A stretch of DNA of 64,000 bases from Allocoprococcus comes (lineage in GTDB: Bacteria; Bacillota; Clostridia; Lachnospirales; Lachnospiraceae), in the NCBI RefSeq assembly GCF_013300725.1, contig NZ_JAAIMM010000005.1:62001-126000 (forward strand), given 5' to 3'. The first letter of the stretch is position 1. The number at the start of each line of letters is the position of its first letter. The translations under genes were made by a program, and so were the position numbers. Under the pieces are notes generated by a model, which had not been told where the DNA came from, did no database searches, and saw only the letters and a program-made list of their open reading frames with translations. Positions 10,247 to 18,836 of the stretch are shown one piece after another.

Positions 10247-11434
10247 ATGGCAGAGGCAAAAAGGGATTATTATGAGGTCCTGGGCGTATCACGAGATGCG
10301 GATGATGCGACTCTGAAAAAAGCATACAGAGCTTTGGCGAAAAAGTATCACCCGGATATGAATCCAGGAGATGCAGAAGCCGAAAAGAAGTTCAAGGAGG
10401 CTTCGGAAGCCTATGCTGTTCTGAGTGATGCAGACAAACGGCGTCAGTACGATCAGTTCGGTCATGCAGCGTTTGAAGGCGGTGCAGGCGGAGCCGGTGG
10501 ATATGGCGGTTTTGATTTTAACGGGGCAGACTTTGGTGATATTTTTGGTGACATTTTCGGTGATCTGTTTGGCGGTGGCAGAAGAGGCGGACGTGCGAAC
10601 AATGGTCCGATGAAGGGCGCCAATATCCGAAAAGGTGTCCGGATTACATTTGAGGAAGCAATTTTTGGATGTGAGAAGGAACTGGATATCGTTCTGAAAG
10701 ATCCATGTACAAAGTGTAACGGAACAGGAGCAAAACCGGGAACAAGTCCGGAGACCTGTTCAAAATGTGGTGGAAAAGGTCAGGTTGTCTATACATCACA
10801 GTCGTTCTTCGGAACCGTGCAGAATGTACAGACCTGTCCGGACTGTCATGGAACCGGTAAGATCATTCGTGAGAAATGTCCGGATTGTGGTGGAACAGGT
10901 TATACTTCAAGCCGCAAGAAGATCAAAGTCACAATTCCGGCAGGTATTGACAATGGTCAGAGCGTTCGGATCCGTGAGAAAGGTGAACCGGGTGTAAATG
11001 GCGGACCAAGGGGAGACCTTCTGGTAGAAGTTACGGTTTCCAGACATCCGATCTTCCAGAGACAGGATGTTCATATTTTCTCAACTGCACCAATTTCGTT
11101 TGCACAGGCAGCACTTGGTGGTGATGTACGAATCAAGACGGTTGATGGCGATGTGATCTATACCGTAAAACCGGGAACAAAGACTGATACAAAAGTACGC
11201 CTGAAAGGAAAAGGGGTACCTTCTTTGAGAAATCCTCAGGTCAGAGGTGATCATTATGTGACGCTGGTTATTCAGACACCGGAAAAATTAAGTCCGGAAG
11301 CCAAAGAAGCGCTTAGACATTTTGATCAGTTGACAGGAAATACACTGAACCAGGAAGAGCCGGCTTCCGAATCGAAGGGTAAAGCTAAGAAAAAAGGGTT
11401 CATGGATAAGTTAAAAGAAACATTTGAAGAATAA
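10247..11434 (+). CDS. dnaJ: molecular chaperone DnaJ (Hsp40)
   Basis: 395-aa type I J-protein that stimulates DnaK ATPase and delivers substrate. The J domain has [20 protein letters not shown] and the HPD motif ([11 protein letters not shown]). A Gly/Phe-rich stretch follows ([18 protein letters not shown]), then four zinc repeats [32 protein letters not shown], and the C-terminal substrate-binding domains. Last gene of the heat-shock operon; a strong bidirectional terminator begins 2 bp after the stop. Confidence 0.98.
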   Translation: MAEAKRDYYEVLGVSRDADDATLKKAYRALAKKYHPDMNPGDAEAEKKFKEASEAYAVLSDADKRRQYDQFGHAAFEGGAGGAGGYGGFDFNGADFGDIFGDIFGDLFGGGRRGGRANNGPMKGANIRKGVRITFEEAIFGCEKELDIVLKDPCTKCNGTGAKPGTSPETCSKCGGKGQVVYTSQSFFGTVQNVQTCPDCHGTGKIIREKCPDCGGTGYTSSRKKIKVTIPAGIDNGQSVRIREKGEPGVNGGPRGDLLVEVTVSRHPIFQRQDVHIFSTAPISFAQAALGGDVRIKTVDGDVIYTVKPGTKTDTKVRLKGKGVPSLRNPQVRGDHYVTLVIQTPEKLSPEAKEALRHFDQLTGNTLNQEEPASESKGKAKKKGFMDKLKETFEE

Positions 11435-11435
11435 T

Positions 11436-11485
11436 AAAAAAGTGGCTGTGAAAAACTCGATTGAATTTTTCACAGCCACTTTTTT
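11436..11485. terminator. bidirectional terminator between dnaJ and a small minus-strand gene
   Basis: AAAAAAGTGGCTGTGAAAAA (11436-11455) is the exact complement of 11466-11485. A T-run follows the stem on both strands, so it can end dnaJ on the plus strand and the 38-codon gene on the minus strand. Confidence 0.92.
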
Positions 11486-11486
11486 A

Positions 11487-11603
11487 CTATTCTTCTTCGT
11501 CTTCCAGTTCTCCTCCGATGACACCTCCGAGAACGGCAGTGAAAGAAGCAACAACGACAGCGGCGATGATTACTACACCGATCAGTGCTACTAAAATACC
11601 CAT
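11487..11603 (-). CDS. 38-aa single-span membrane peptide
   Basis: A short reading frame beginning MGILVALIGVVIIAAVVV. It has one hydrophobic helix (about residues 3-30, Gly/Val/Ile/Ala-rich) and an acidic tail (GELEDEEE). Support: AAAGGAGG six bases before ATG 11603, a TATACT -10-like box on the minus strand at about 11632-11637, and the shared bidirectional terminator right after the stop. I do not recognise a family. It could be a small membrane regulatory peptide. Confidence 0.65.
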   Translation of the reverse strand: MGILVALIGVVIIAAVVVASFTAVLGGVIGGELEDEEE

Positions 11604-11786
11604 AACACGTACCTCCTTTTCTCGTCTTTTTATAGTATAACACGGAGGCATGTAAAATTAAATGAAAAAATGTGACTTTTTTCATTTAGTATGCTATAAT
11701 GTCAAAGAGCAAATGATAATATAGTGTATTGTCAGTTTTGCGGATTTAAAATAGTAAGGCTTAACGGTTAAGGAGGGCAAACCAAT

Positions 11787-12335
11787 ATGGCACTGAAAAA
11801 ACAGACAAAAGAAACAAAGGCAGCAGAGGTAAAGGCAGCGGCAGAAACTAAAGAAGAAGTAAAAACAGCAGTTAAAGCAGCAGAAGATAAAGTTAGCGAA
11901 AAAGTAGAAGAAGTAAAAGAAACTGCTAAAAAAGAAGCACAGCCGAAAGAAGTAAAGGCTACTGTTGAAAAGAAAGCGCAGGAAGTGAAAAAAGCTGCAG
12001 GAGAAGTGAAAAAAACAGTAGAAGAAACAGCTGAAAAAGCTGCAAAAGAAGTGAAGAAAACTGCAGAGAAAGTTACAAAAGAAGTAAAGAAAGCTGCACC
12101 AAAAACAACAGCTAAAAAATCTGCGGCAAAGAAAGAAATCAAAACAGAAGTTGTTCTTCAGTATGGTGAAAAAGAAGTAAACACAAAAGATATGATTGCT
12201 TCAGTAAAAAAAGACTGGACGAAACAGAAACATAAAATTTCCGAGATCAAGAGTATTGAGCTTTATGTAAAACCGGAAGATTATGCAGTATACTATGTAA
12301 TCAATGGTGAACATACCGGAAAAGTATGGTTATAA
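11787..12335 (+). CDS. DUF6465-like protein with Lys/Ala-rich N-terminus
   Basis: 182 aa. Residues 1-115 are low-complexity Lys/Ala/Glu/Val repeats (VKKAAGEVKKTVEETAEKA and similar) resembling histone H1 tails. The C-terminal 65 residues form a compact domain (TEVVLQYGEKEVNTKDMI ... YVINGEHTGKVWL), which I associate with DUF6465 of Lachnospiraceae; this is from memory. AAGGAGGG precedes ATG 11787. A possible promoter (GTGACT, 17 bp, TATAAT at 11695-11700) and a terminator suggest a single-gene unit. Function unknown; nucleic-acid binding by the basic arm is a guess. Confidence 0.8.
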   Translation: MALKKQTKETKAAEVKAAAETKEEVKTAVKAAEDKVSEKVEEVKETAKKEAQPKEVKATVEKKAQEVKKAAGEVKKTVEETAEKAAKEVKKTAEKVTKEVKKAAPKTTAKKSAAKKEIKTEVVLQYGEKEVNTKDMIASVKKDWTKQKHKISEIKSIELYVKPEDYAVYYVINGEHTGKVWL

Positions 12336-12355
12336 GATAAGACTAAAGGATTTAG

Positions 12356-12394
12356 TCCGAACCGCAATCTTTATTGAACGGTTCGGATTTTTTT
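12356..12394 (+). terminator. terminator after the DUF6465 gene
   Basis: TCCGAACCG pairs with CGGTTCGGA, followed by seven Ts. Confidence 0.9.
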
Positions 12395-12409
12395 AAGGAG
12401 AGAGGTAAA

Positions 12410-13594
12410 ATGCAAAAGTTTATACAGTATACCCCGACAGAAATCTTATTTGGAGAAAACACACAGGCAGAAGTTGGGAAAGAAGTTAAGAAATGGGGTG
12501 GAAGCCGTGTATTTATCGTATATGGCGGTGGAAGCGTAAAGAAAAGCGGACTTCTTGCGCAGGTAGAAGAAGCACTGGAAAAAGAAGGACTTGCTTATGC
12601 GGAATTTGGCGGAGTAAAGCCAAATCCACGGATGGCATATGCACAGGAAGGCGTTGAGAAAGCAATTGAATTCGGTGCGGATTTTCTTCTTGCAGTAGGC
12701 GGTGGAAGTTCTATTGATACAGCAAAGGCAATCGCGCATGGTGTGGCAAACCCGGACTGGTCTCTGGAAGAGATCTGGGGTGGTGAAATCACACTTACCA
12801 GATCGACACCGGTAGGATGCGTACTTACGATTGCGGCAGCAGGAAGTGAAACCAGCGATTCCGCAGTTCTGACAAACGAAGAAACAGGGAAAAAGGGAGG
12901 AATCAGCACCGGTCTGAACCGCCCGAAGTTTGCGATCATGAATCCGGTTCTTACCTATACGCTTCCAAAATACCAGATTGCATGCGGAATCGTGGATATC
13001 ATGATGCATACACTGGAGCGATATTTTATTCCAAATACGAGAAATCAGATGACAGATGAGATTGCAGAGGGACTTCTGCGGGTTGTGATTGAAAATGGAA
13101 AGAAAGGTCTGGAGAATCCGACAGACTACGATGCCATGAGTGAAATCATGTGGGCAGGAAGCCTTTCCCATAATGGTCTGACAGGTCTCGGAAGAGCAAA
13201 AGATTTTTCTGTACATAAACTCGGACATGCACTTGGTGCAAAATATGATAAGGCGCATGGTGCAACCCTTTCCGCTGTCTGGGGATCCTGGGCGGAATAT
13301 GTCTATAAAAACGATGAAGAAAGATTTGCACATTACGCAAAAAAAGTATGGGGCGTAGAGGAAGAAGATGCAGCGAAAGCCGCAAAAGAGGGAATTTGCC
13401 GAACGGTAGAATATTTCCGTGAAATTCATATGCCGACAAATTTAAAGGAACTGGAGATCGGAGAAGTATCAGAGGAAGATCTGCGGGAACTTGCTATGGC
13501 GGCGACATTAAATGATACTGTAAAACTTTCAAAGATTAAAGAACTTACTGCCGAAGATGTATACCAGATTTTCCGGAAAGCAGCAGGAAAATAA
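12410..13594 (+). CDS. iron-containing alcohol dehydrogenase (butanol dehydrogenase-like)
   Basis: 394-aa group III (Fe-dependent) alcohol dehydrogenase, NAD(P)H aldehyde/alcohol interconversion in fermentation. Glycine-rich nucleotide motif VYGGGSVKKSG, then AVGGGSSIDTAKAIAHG, and metal ligands in the family pattern (DIMMHTLERYF; HKLGHALGAKYDKAHGATL). The length matches YqdH/BdhA-type enzymes. ATG 12410 follows GGAGAGAGG; an upstream in-frame ATG at 12374 lies inside the preceding terminator and is rejected. The MATE gene starts 1 bp after its stop. Substrate not determinable. Confidence 0.9.
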   Translation: MQKFIQYTPTEILFGENTQAEVGKEVKKWGGSRVFIVYGGGSVKKSGLLAQVEEALEKEGLAYAEFGGVKPNPRMAYAQEGVEKAIEFGADFLLAVGGGSSIDTAKAIAHGVANPDWSLEEIWGGEITLTRSTPVGCVLTIAAAGSETSDSAVLTNEETGKKGGISTGLNRPKFAIMNPVLTYTLPKYQIACGIVDIMMHTLERYFIPNTRNQMTDEIAEGLLRVVIENGKKGLENPTDYDAMSEIMWAGSLSHNGLTGLGRAKDFSVHKLGHALGAKYDKAHGATLSAVWGSWAEYVYKNDEERFAHYAKKVWGVEEEDAAKAAKEGICRTVEYFREIHMPTNLKELEIGEVSEEDLRELAMAATLNDTVKLSKIKELTAEDVYQIFRKAAGK

Positions 13595-13595
13595 G

Positions 13596-14960
13596 ATGGA
13601 GATAAATAAGAAAAAATTTTACAGACAAGTGTTCGCACTTGTAATCCCTATGGCACTTCAGAATCTGATCAACGTAGGAGTGACGGCGGCGGATGTGCTG
13701 ATGCTTGGAAGAGTCAGTGAAAAAGTTCTTTCAGGTGCATCCCTTGCAGGGCAGATACAGTTTGTCATGACACTGGTCCTTTTTGGTACAACATCGGGTG
13801 CAACGGTTTTGACCGCACAGTACTGGGGAAAGAAAGATACACAGACGATTGAAAAAATCCTTGGAATGGGAATGACTATCGGTGTCAGCTGTGCAGCTCT
13901 TTTTACCATTGTTGCAGAAATCATCCCGGAAGTACTGCTTCGAATCTACACCAGTGACCCGGCTGTGATCGCAGAAGGTGTGAAATATTTGCGGATCGTG
14001 GCACTTTCCTATGTCCTGATGGCGGCAACGCAGGTCTATCTTTACATTATGCGGAGTATTGAGCAGGTTGTGATCGCAACGGTCGTCTACAGTGCATCAC
14101 TGGTTTGTAATGTCCTGGTAAATGCGCTTCTTATTTTTGGTTTATTTGGTTTACCGAAGATGGGAATTATGGGTGCGGCAATCGGAACTCTGACAGCAAG
14201 GATCGTAGAACTTATCATTGTGATCTGGTATGCAAAAGTAAAAAATCATGACGTTAGATTTCACCCGGTCTATATGCGTAAGATCGACAAGCTGCTTCTA
14301 AAAGACTTTCTGATTTATGCGAGTCCGGTGATCTTGAATGAAATGATGTGGGGACTGGGTTCCACAGCCAACACAGCAGTGATCGGTCATCTGGGAAGTG
14401 CTGCGGTGGCAGCAAATTCTGTTGCTCAGGTTGCAAGACAGCTGGCAACGGTGGTAGCCTTTGGTGTATCCAATGCGACTGCCATTTATCTTGGTAAGAC
14501 CATCGGTGCAAAAGAGTTTCATCTGGCAAAAGAGTATGGAAAAAGATTTTTGTGGCTGAGTATTATTACCGGTGCGGTAGGAGGCGGCATCATTCTGATA
14601 GCTGCTCCGATAGCAAATCATGTGATGACACTCTCACAGGAAGCGCAGGGGTATCTTTCTTTTATGTTTTTTGTTATGTCTTACTTTACACTCTGTCAGG
14701 CGATCAATACGACACTTGTAGTGGGGGTATTCCGGGCAGGAGGAGATACCAGGTTTGGCCTGATCCTGGATGTGTCTACCATGTGGGGATGCTCTATTCT
14801 GCTGGGGATGATCGCTGCCTTTGTCTTTCATGCGCCGGTGCAGGTTGTTTATATCCTTTTGATGAGTGATGAGGTGATCAAAGTACCGATCACAGTCATG
14901 CGCTACCGAAGCTACAAATGGATTCAGAATGTGACGAGAGAAAAAGCAGAGCTGGCATAA
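13596..14960 (+). CDS. MATE family efflux transporter
   Basis: 454-aa integral membrane protein with about 12 hydrophobic segments in the two-lobe MATE arrangement. N-terminal ALVIPMALQNLINVGVTAADV and the second-lobe equivalent ASPVILNEMMWGLGSTANTAV are characteristic. Expected to expel organic cations or drugs by Na+ or H+ antiport. ATG 13596 is 1 bp after the alcohol dehydrogenase stop, so the two are co-transcribed and probably coupled. Substrate unknown. A second, unrelated MATE gene lies at 56.8 kb. Confidence 0.92.
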   Translation: MEINKKKFYRQVFALVIPMALQNLINVGVTAADVLMLGRVSEKVLSGASLAGQIQFVMTLVLFGTTSGATVLTAQYWGKKDTQTIEKILGMGMTIGVSCAALFTIVAEIIPEVLLRIYTSDPAVIAEGVKYLRIVALSYVLMAATQVYLYIMRSIEQVVIATVVYSASLVCNVLVNALLIFGLFGLPKMGIMGAAIGTLTARIVELIIVIWYAKVKNHDVRFHPVYMRKIDKLLLKDFLIYASPVILNEMMWGLGSTANTAVIGHLGSAAVAANSVAQVARQLATVVAFGVSNATAIYLGKTIGAKEFHLAKEYGKRFLWLSIITGAVGGGIILIAAPIANHVMTLSQEAQGYLSFMFFVMSYFTLCQAINTTLVVGVFRAGGDTRFGLILDVSTMWGCSILLGMIAAFVFHAPVQVVYILLMSDEVIKVPITVMRYRSYKWIQNVTREKAELA

Positions 14961-14980
14961 CATTGTATGCGAAAATAAAT

Positions 14981-15009
14981 TTGGAATTTTGAGGCAGATG
15001 TGATATGCT
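14981..15009 (+). promoter_or_regulatory. probable ridA promoter
   Basis: TTGGAA (14981-14986), 17-bp spacer, TATGCT (15004-15009), 35 bp before the ridA ATG. Confidence 0.5.
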
Positions 15010-15044
15010 AGAGAAAGAATATATTTGAAAAGGAGATTTACAAC

Positions 15045-15422
15045 ATGAGATTAGTATCAACAGAGAAAGCACCAAAAGCACTTGGACCATATTCCCAGGG
15101 ATATGTACATGGGGGAATCCTTTATTCGGCAGGACAGATTGCGATCAATCCGGCTACAGATACTGTAGAAGCTGATACCATTGAAGGACAGGCTGATCAG
15201 GTATGCAAGAACATCGGAGCAATCCTTGAAGAAGCGGGAACTTCTTTTGACAAAGTATTAAAGACAACCTGTTTCCTTGCTGATATGGGAGATTTTGCCG
15301 CATTTAACGAAGTTTATGCGAAATATTTCACATCAAAACCAGCCAGAAGCTGTGTTGCTGTTAAGACACTTCCAAAGAACCTTCTTTGCGAAATTGAAGT
15401 GATCGCAGCAGTAGAAGAATAG
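15045..15422 (+). CDS. RidA family enamine/imine deaminase
   Basis: 125-aa YjgF/YER057c/UK114 protein, a trimeric enzyme that hydrolyses reactive 2-aminoacrylate-type enamines released by PLP enzymes. Family features: GPYSQGYVHGGILYSAGQI near the N-terminus, the signature ARSCVAVKTLPKNLLCEIEVIA, and the substrate-binding Arg in PARSC (near residue 104). AAAGGAG precedes ATG 15045. mrp follows after 39 bp. Confidence 0.93.
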   Translation: MRLVSTEKAPKALGPYSQGYVHGGILYSAGQIAINPATDTVEADTIEGQADQVCKNIGAILEEAGTSFDKVLKTTCFLADMGDFAAFNEVYAKYFTSKPARSCVAVKTLPKNLLCEIEVIAAVEE

Positions 15423-15461
15423 GATAGAGAGATATCCTGAAAAAGTAGGAGGTTTGGCGTT

Positions 15462-16298
15462 ATGGCAGAAGAACAAAGCAGCGGATGTTCGCCGGAATCA
15501 TGTTCTTCCTGTGCGCATGCGGGTTCATGCAGCAGTGCGAAGAAAGATCTGAAAGCACCGGCAAATCCGTATTCACAGGTAAAAAAAGTAATTGGAGTAG
15601 TCAGCGGTAAAGGTGGAGTCGGCAAATCAATGGTGACAGCATCTCTTGCACGTATGATGGTACAGCAGGGATATGCAGTTGGTATTCTGGATGCGGATAT
15701 CACAGGACCATCTATCCCGAAGATGTATGGAGTGCATGGAAGTGCAGTCGGAAGCGAGGCGGGAATGTTTCCGTGCGTTGCAAAAGACGGCACGAAGATC
15801 ATGTCGGTCAATCTGCTTCTGGAACACGAATCAGATCCTGTCATCTGGAGAGGGCCGGTGATCGCAGGAGTAGTAACCCAGTTCTGGACAGATGTAATGT
15901 GGGGAGATCTGGATTTCTTATTTGTTGATATGCCGCCGGGAACAGGGGATGTTCCTCTTACGGTATTCCAGTCACTTCCGGTAGACGGCGTTGTGATCGT
16001 GACTTCTCCGCAGGATCTGGTACAGATGATCGTAGAGAAAGCTTACAATATGGCAAAGAAGATGAACATACCGGTTCTCGGACTGGTGGAAAACTACAGT
16101 TATCTGGAATGCCCGGACTGTGGAAAGAAGATATCTGTATTTGGGGAAAGCCACATTGACGAGATTGCAGAAAAACTTGGGGTAGAAGTACTCGGAAAGA
16201 TGCCGATCGATCCGAAGCTTGCCGAGATCGTAGAACAGGAGAAGTTCTATGAGGCAGACAACCAGTATCTTAAAAATATCATTGACAAGTTCAATTAA
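15462..16298 (+). CDS. Mrp/NBP35-family Fe-S cluster carrier ATPase
   Basis: 278-aa P-loop ATPase thought to bind and transfer Fe-S clusters. A Cys-rich N-terminus (SGCSPESCSSCAHAGSC) precedes the deviant Walker A motif VSGKGGVGKS (about residue 48). Then come DADITGPSIP, the Walker B-like FVDMPPGTGDVPL and, in the C-terminal third, CPDCGKK, the paired cysteines that hold a bridging 4Fe-4S cluster. The N-terminal Cys cluster resembles NBP35 more than short ApbC. Co-oriented with ridA and followed by a strong terminator. Confidence 0.9.
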   Translation: MAEEQSSGCSPESCSSCAHAGSCSSAKKDLKAPANPYSQVKKVIGVVSGKGGVGKSMVTASLARMMVQQGYAVGILDADITGPSIPKMYGVHGSAVGSEAGMFPCVAKDGTKIMSVNLLLEHESDPVIWRGPVIAGVVTQFWTDVMWGDLDFLFVDMPPGTGDVPLTVFQSLPVDGVVIVTSPQDLVQMIVEKAYNMAKKMNIPVLGLVENYSYLECPDCGKKISVFGESHIDEIAEKLGVEVLGKMPIDPKLAEIVEQEKFYEADNQYLKNIIDKFN

Positions 16299-16302
16299 GA
16301 AG

Positions 16303-16338
16303 AAAGCTCCGGCGAGATGATGATCGCCGGGGCTTTTT
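16303..16338 (+). terminator. terminator of ridA-mrp
   Basis: AAAGCTCCGGCGA pairs with TCGCCGGGGCTTT (one wobble), followed by Ts. Confidence 0.92.
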
Positions 16339-16392
16339 AGCTATAGAGGCATGGAAAATGTGAGAGACCATATCTTGACAGGACGGATACAA

Positions 16393-16422
16393 TTGGCAAA
16401 GAACATGCGTTTATGGTATGAT
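16393..16422 (+). promoter_or_regulatory. promoter of the helicase gene
   Basis: TTGGCA (16393-16398), 18-bp spacer, TATGAT (16417-16422) with a TG extended -10. A second TTGACA at 16375 has no matching -10. Confidence 0.6.
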
Positions 16423-16455
16423 AACAGGTAGTAAAAAAGCGGAGGCAGAAAGAAC

Positions 16456-18828
16456 ATGGACGAGAATCTCCCGGTGATCCGGATTTCGGTGCGAAACCTT
16501 GTGGAGTTTATTTTAAGAGAAGGGGATATTGACAATCGAACAGGAGGCGGACCAGATCCGGAGAATATGCAGATGGGAAGCCGGATCCACCGGAAGATCC
16601 AGAGACAGATGGGATCGGATTATCAGGCGGAGGTACCTCTTAAGACAGAGATCGCCTGTGATGGGTTTACTTTGAAAATAGAAGGACGCGCCGACGGACT
16701 GATTCATACAAAAGAGCAGGTCATGGTGGATGAGATCAAGGGTGTTCTGCGGGAACTTGACCGGGTGCAGGAGCCGGCAGGCATTCATCTGGCACAGGCA
16801 AAATGTTATGCCAGCATGGTAGCAGAACAGGAAGGGCTGGATGAGATCGGGGTACAGATGACCTATTGCCAGATGGAGACGGAAGAGGTGAAAAGGTTTC
16901 AGTATTCTTATCAGAGTAATGAACTGAAAGCCTGGTTCGATGAAGTGATCCGACAGTATGAAAAATGGGCAAAGTTCCAGATTGAATGGAGAAAGGCAAG
17001 AAATGCATCTATTAAAGGGATTGAATTTCCGTTTCCATATCGTAAAGGGCAGAGAGATCTTGCGGTATCTGTTTACCGGACGATTCTTCGGAAGAAAAAG
17101 TTGTTCATCCAGGCACCAACCGGAGTGGGGAAGACAATTTCAACGGTATTTCCGGCTGTGAAAGCGGTCGGAGAAGAACTGGGTGAGAAGATTTTTTATC
17201 TGACGGCAAAAACAATCACCCGGACGGTGGCGGAGCAGGCATTCGAAACCTTGCGGGAACAGAATCTGAAGTTCAAGGTGATCACTTTAACGGCAAAAGA
17301 AAAAATCTGTTTCTGTGAGGAGACAAGCTGCAATCCGGATGACTGCCCATATGCCAAAGGGCATTTTGACCGGGTAAATGATGCGGTCTATGAGCTTTTG
17401 ATGCAGGAAGATGTGATGAGCCGGGAAGTGTTGGAAGCGCAGGCAAGAAAGCATAAGGTCTGTCCGTTTGAAATGGCACTGGATGTGTCGACCTGGGGGG
17501 ATGGTGTGATCTGCGATTATAATTATGTGTTTGACCCGGATGCCAGGCTCAAGCGTTTCTTTGCAGAAGGTGGCGCTGGAGGATATCTGTTTCTGATCGA
17601 TGAGGCACACAATCTGGTAGAACGTGGACGGCAGATGTACAGTGCGGAGCTATGCAAGGAGGACTTTCTTGCGGTGAAGAAACTGGTAAAGGGAGAAGCA
17701 CCGTGGTTTGCAAAAAGACTGGAGGCATGCAATAAGATCCTTCTGGCGATGAAAAAAGAGTGTGAAAACTATAAGGTGCTGGACAATATTTCGCATCTTG
17801 GAATCCAGCTTATGAATGTACTGTCTGAGGCGGACCGGTATCTGGAGGAATGTGTGGATAAAGAAGTCCGGGAAAACGTATTGGATTTTTATTTTCAGGT
17901 GAGGTCTTTTCTGAATATTTATGATGGGCTGGATGAGAACTATGTGGTTTATACGGAGTATCGGGAGGATGGAAGATTTGTCCTGAAGCTGTTTTGCGTT
18001 AATCCGGCGGCAAATCTGCAGAAATGTCTGGATAAGGGGAACAGTGCAGTATTCTTTTCGGCAACACTTCTGCCAATCCGGTATTATAAAAGACTTCTGA
18101 GTACGGAAAAAGACAACTATGCGGTCTACATTGATTCTTCGTTTGATACGAAGAAGAGACTGCTTATGAATGGTGTGGATGTGAGTACCCGTTACACCAT
18201 GCGTTCCAGGGAAATGTATCAACGATATGCGGCATACATTTTTCGGGTAGTGAAAGCAAAAATGGGAAATTATCTGATCTTTTTCCCATCTTACCGGTTT
18301 ATGGAAGATGTGTATCAGGAATTTACACAGCTTCTTGCGTCAGATGAAGAAGAGATGGAACTGGTTATTCAGCAGCAGCACATGGATGAAGGAGAACGGG
18401 AAAATTTCCTGCGTGCATTTGAAATGGGAAGAGAGAAAAGTCTGATCGGTTTTGGAGTTCTTGGCGGGATTTTTTCAGAAGGAATCGATCTGACAAATGA
18501 GAAGCTGATCGGGACACTGATCATCGGAACAGGTCTGCCGCAGGTGTGCAATGAGCGGGAAATCCTGAAAAGCTATTTTGACCAGAAGGGACTTTCCGGG
18601 TTTGACTATGCCTACCGGTATCCGGGGATGAACAAGGTTTTGCAGGCGGCAGGAAGGGTGATCCGCACAGAGGATGACCGTGGAGTGATCCTTCTTCTGG
18701 ATGAACGTTTCCAGAGGGAGAAGGGGGAAGAGATTTTCCCGAAAGAATGGGCAGACTGTGAAAGATGCCGGTTAGATTTTGTGGAAGAAAAAATCCGTCT
18801 GTTCTGGGAAAAACAGACGGATAATTAA
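16456..18828 (+). CDS. XPD/DinG-like Fe-S DNA helicase with N-terminal PD-(D/E)XK nuclease domain
   Basis: 790-aa superfamily 2 helicase. The N-terminal 130 residues carry a Cas4/RecB-type nuclease signature: His45 (GSRIHRKIQ), Asp80 (GRADGL), Glu93-x-Lys95 (DEIKG) and a Q-x3-Y motif (HLAQAKCYA). The helicase follows: Walker A QAPTGVGKT near 220, four cysteines for an Fe-S cluster (KICFCEETSCNPDDCPY, HKVCPFE), the DEAH box (LIDEAHNLVERG) near 382 and the C-terminal motif VLQAAGRVIRTEDDRG. Likely role is DNA repair or recombination-intermediate processing. No partner genes adjoin it; a LysR gene converges from downstream. Confidence 0.92.
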   Translation: MDENLPVIRISVRNLVEFILREGDIDNRTGGGPDPENMQMGSRIHRKIQRQMGSDYQAEVPLKTEIACDGFTLKIEGRADGLIHTKEQVMVDEIKGVLRELDRVQEPAGIHLAQAKCYASMVAEQEGLDEIGVQMTYCQMETEEVKRFQYSYQSNELKAWFDEVIRQYEKWAKFQIEWRKARNASIKGIEFPFPYRKGQRDLAVSVYRTILRKKKLFIQAPTGVGKTISTVFPAVKAVGEELGEKIFYLTAKTITRTVAEQAFETLREQNLKFKVITLTAKEKICFCEETSCNPDDCPYAKGHFDRVNDAVYELLMQEDVMSREVLEAQARKHKVCPFEMALDVSTWGDGVICDYNYVFDPDARLKRFFAEGGAGGYLFLIDEAHNLVERGRQMYSAELCKEDFLAVKKLVKGEAPWFAKRLEACNKILLAMKKECENYKVLDNISHLGIQLMNVLSEADRYLEECVDKEVRENVLDFYFQVRSFLNIYDGLDENYVVYTEYREDGRFVLKLFCVNPAANLQKCLDKGNSAVFFSATLLPIRYYKRLLSTEKDNYAVYIDSSFDTKKRLLMNGVDVSTRYTMRSREMYQRYAAYIFRVVKAKMGNYLIFFPSYRFMEDVYQEFTQLLASDEEEMELVIQQQHMDEGERENFLRAFEMGREKSLIGFGVLGGIFSEGIDLTNEKLIGTLIIGTGLPQVCNEREILKSYFDQKGLSGFDYAYRYPGMNKVLQAAGRVIRTEDDRGVILLLDERFQREKGEEIFPKEWADCERCRLDFVEEKIRLFWEKQTDN

Positions 18829-18836
18829 GAAACTTC

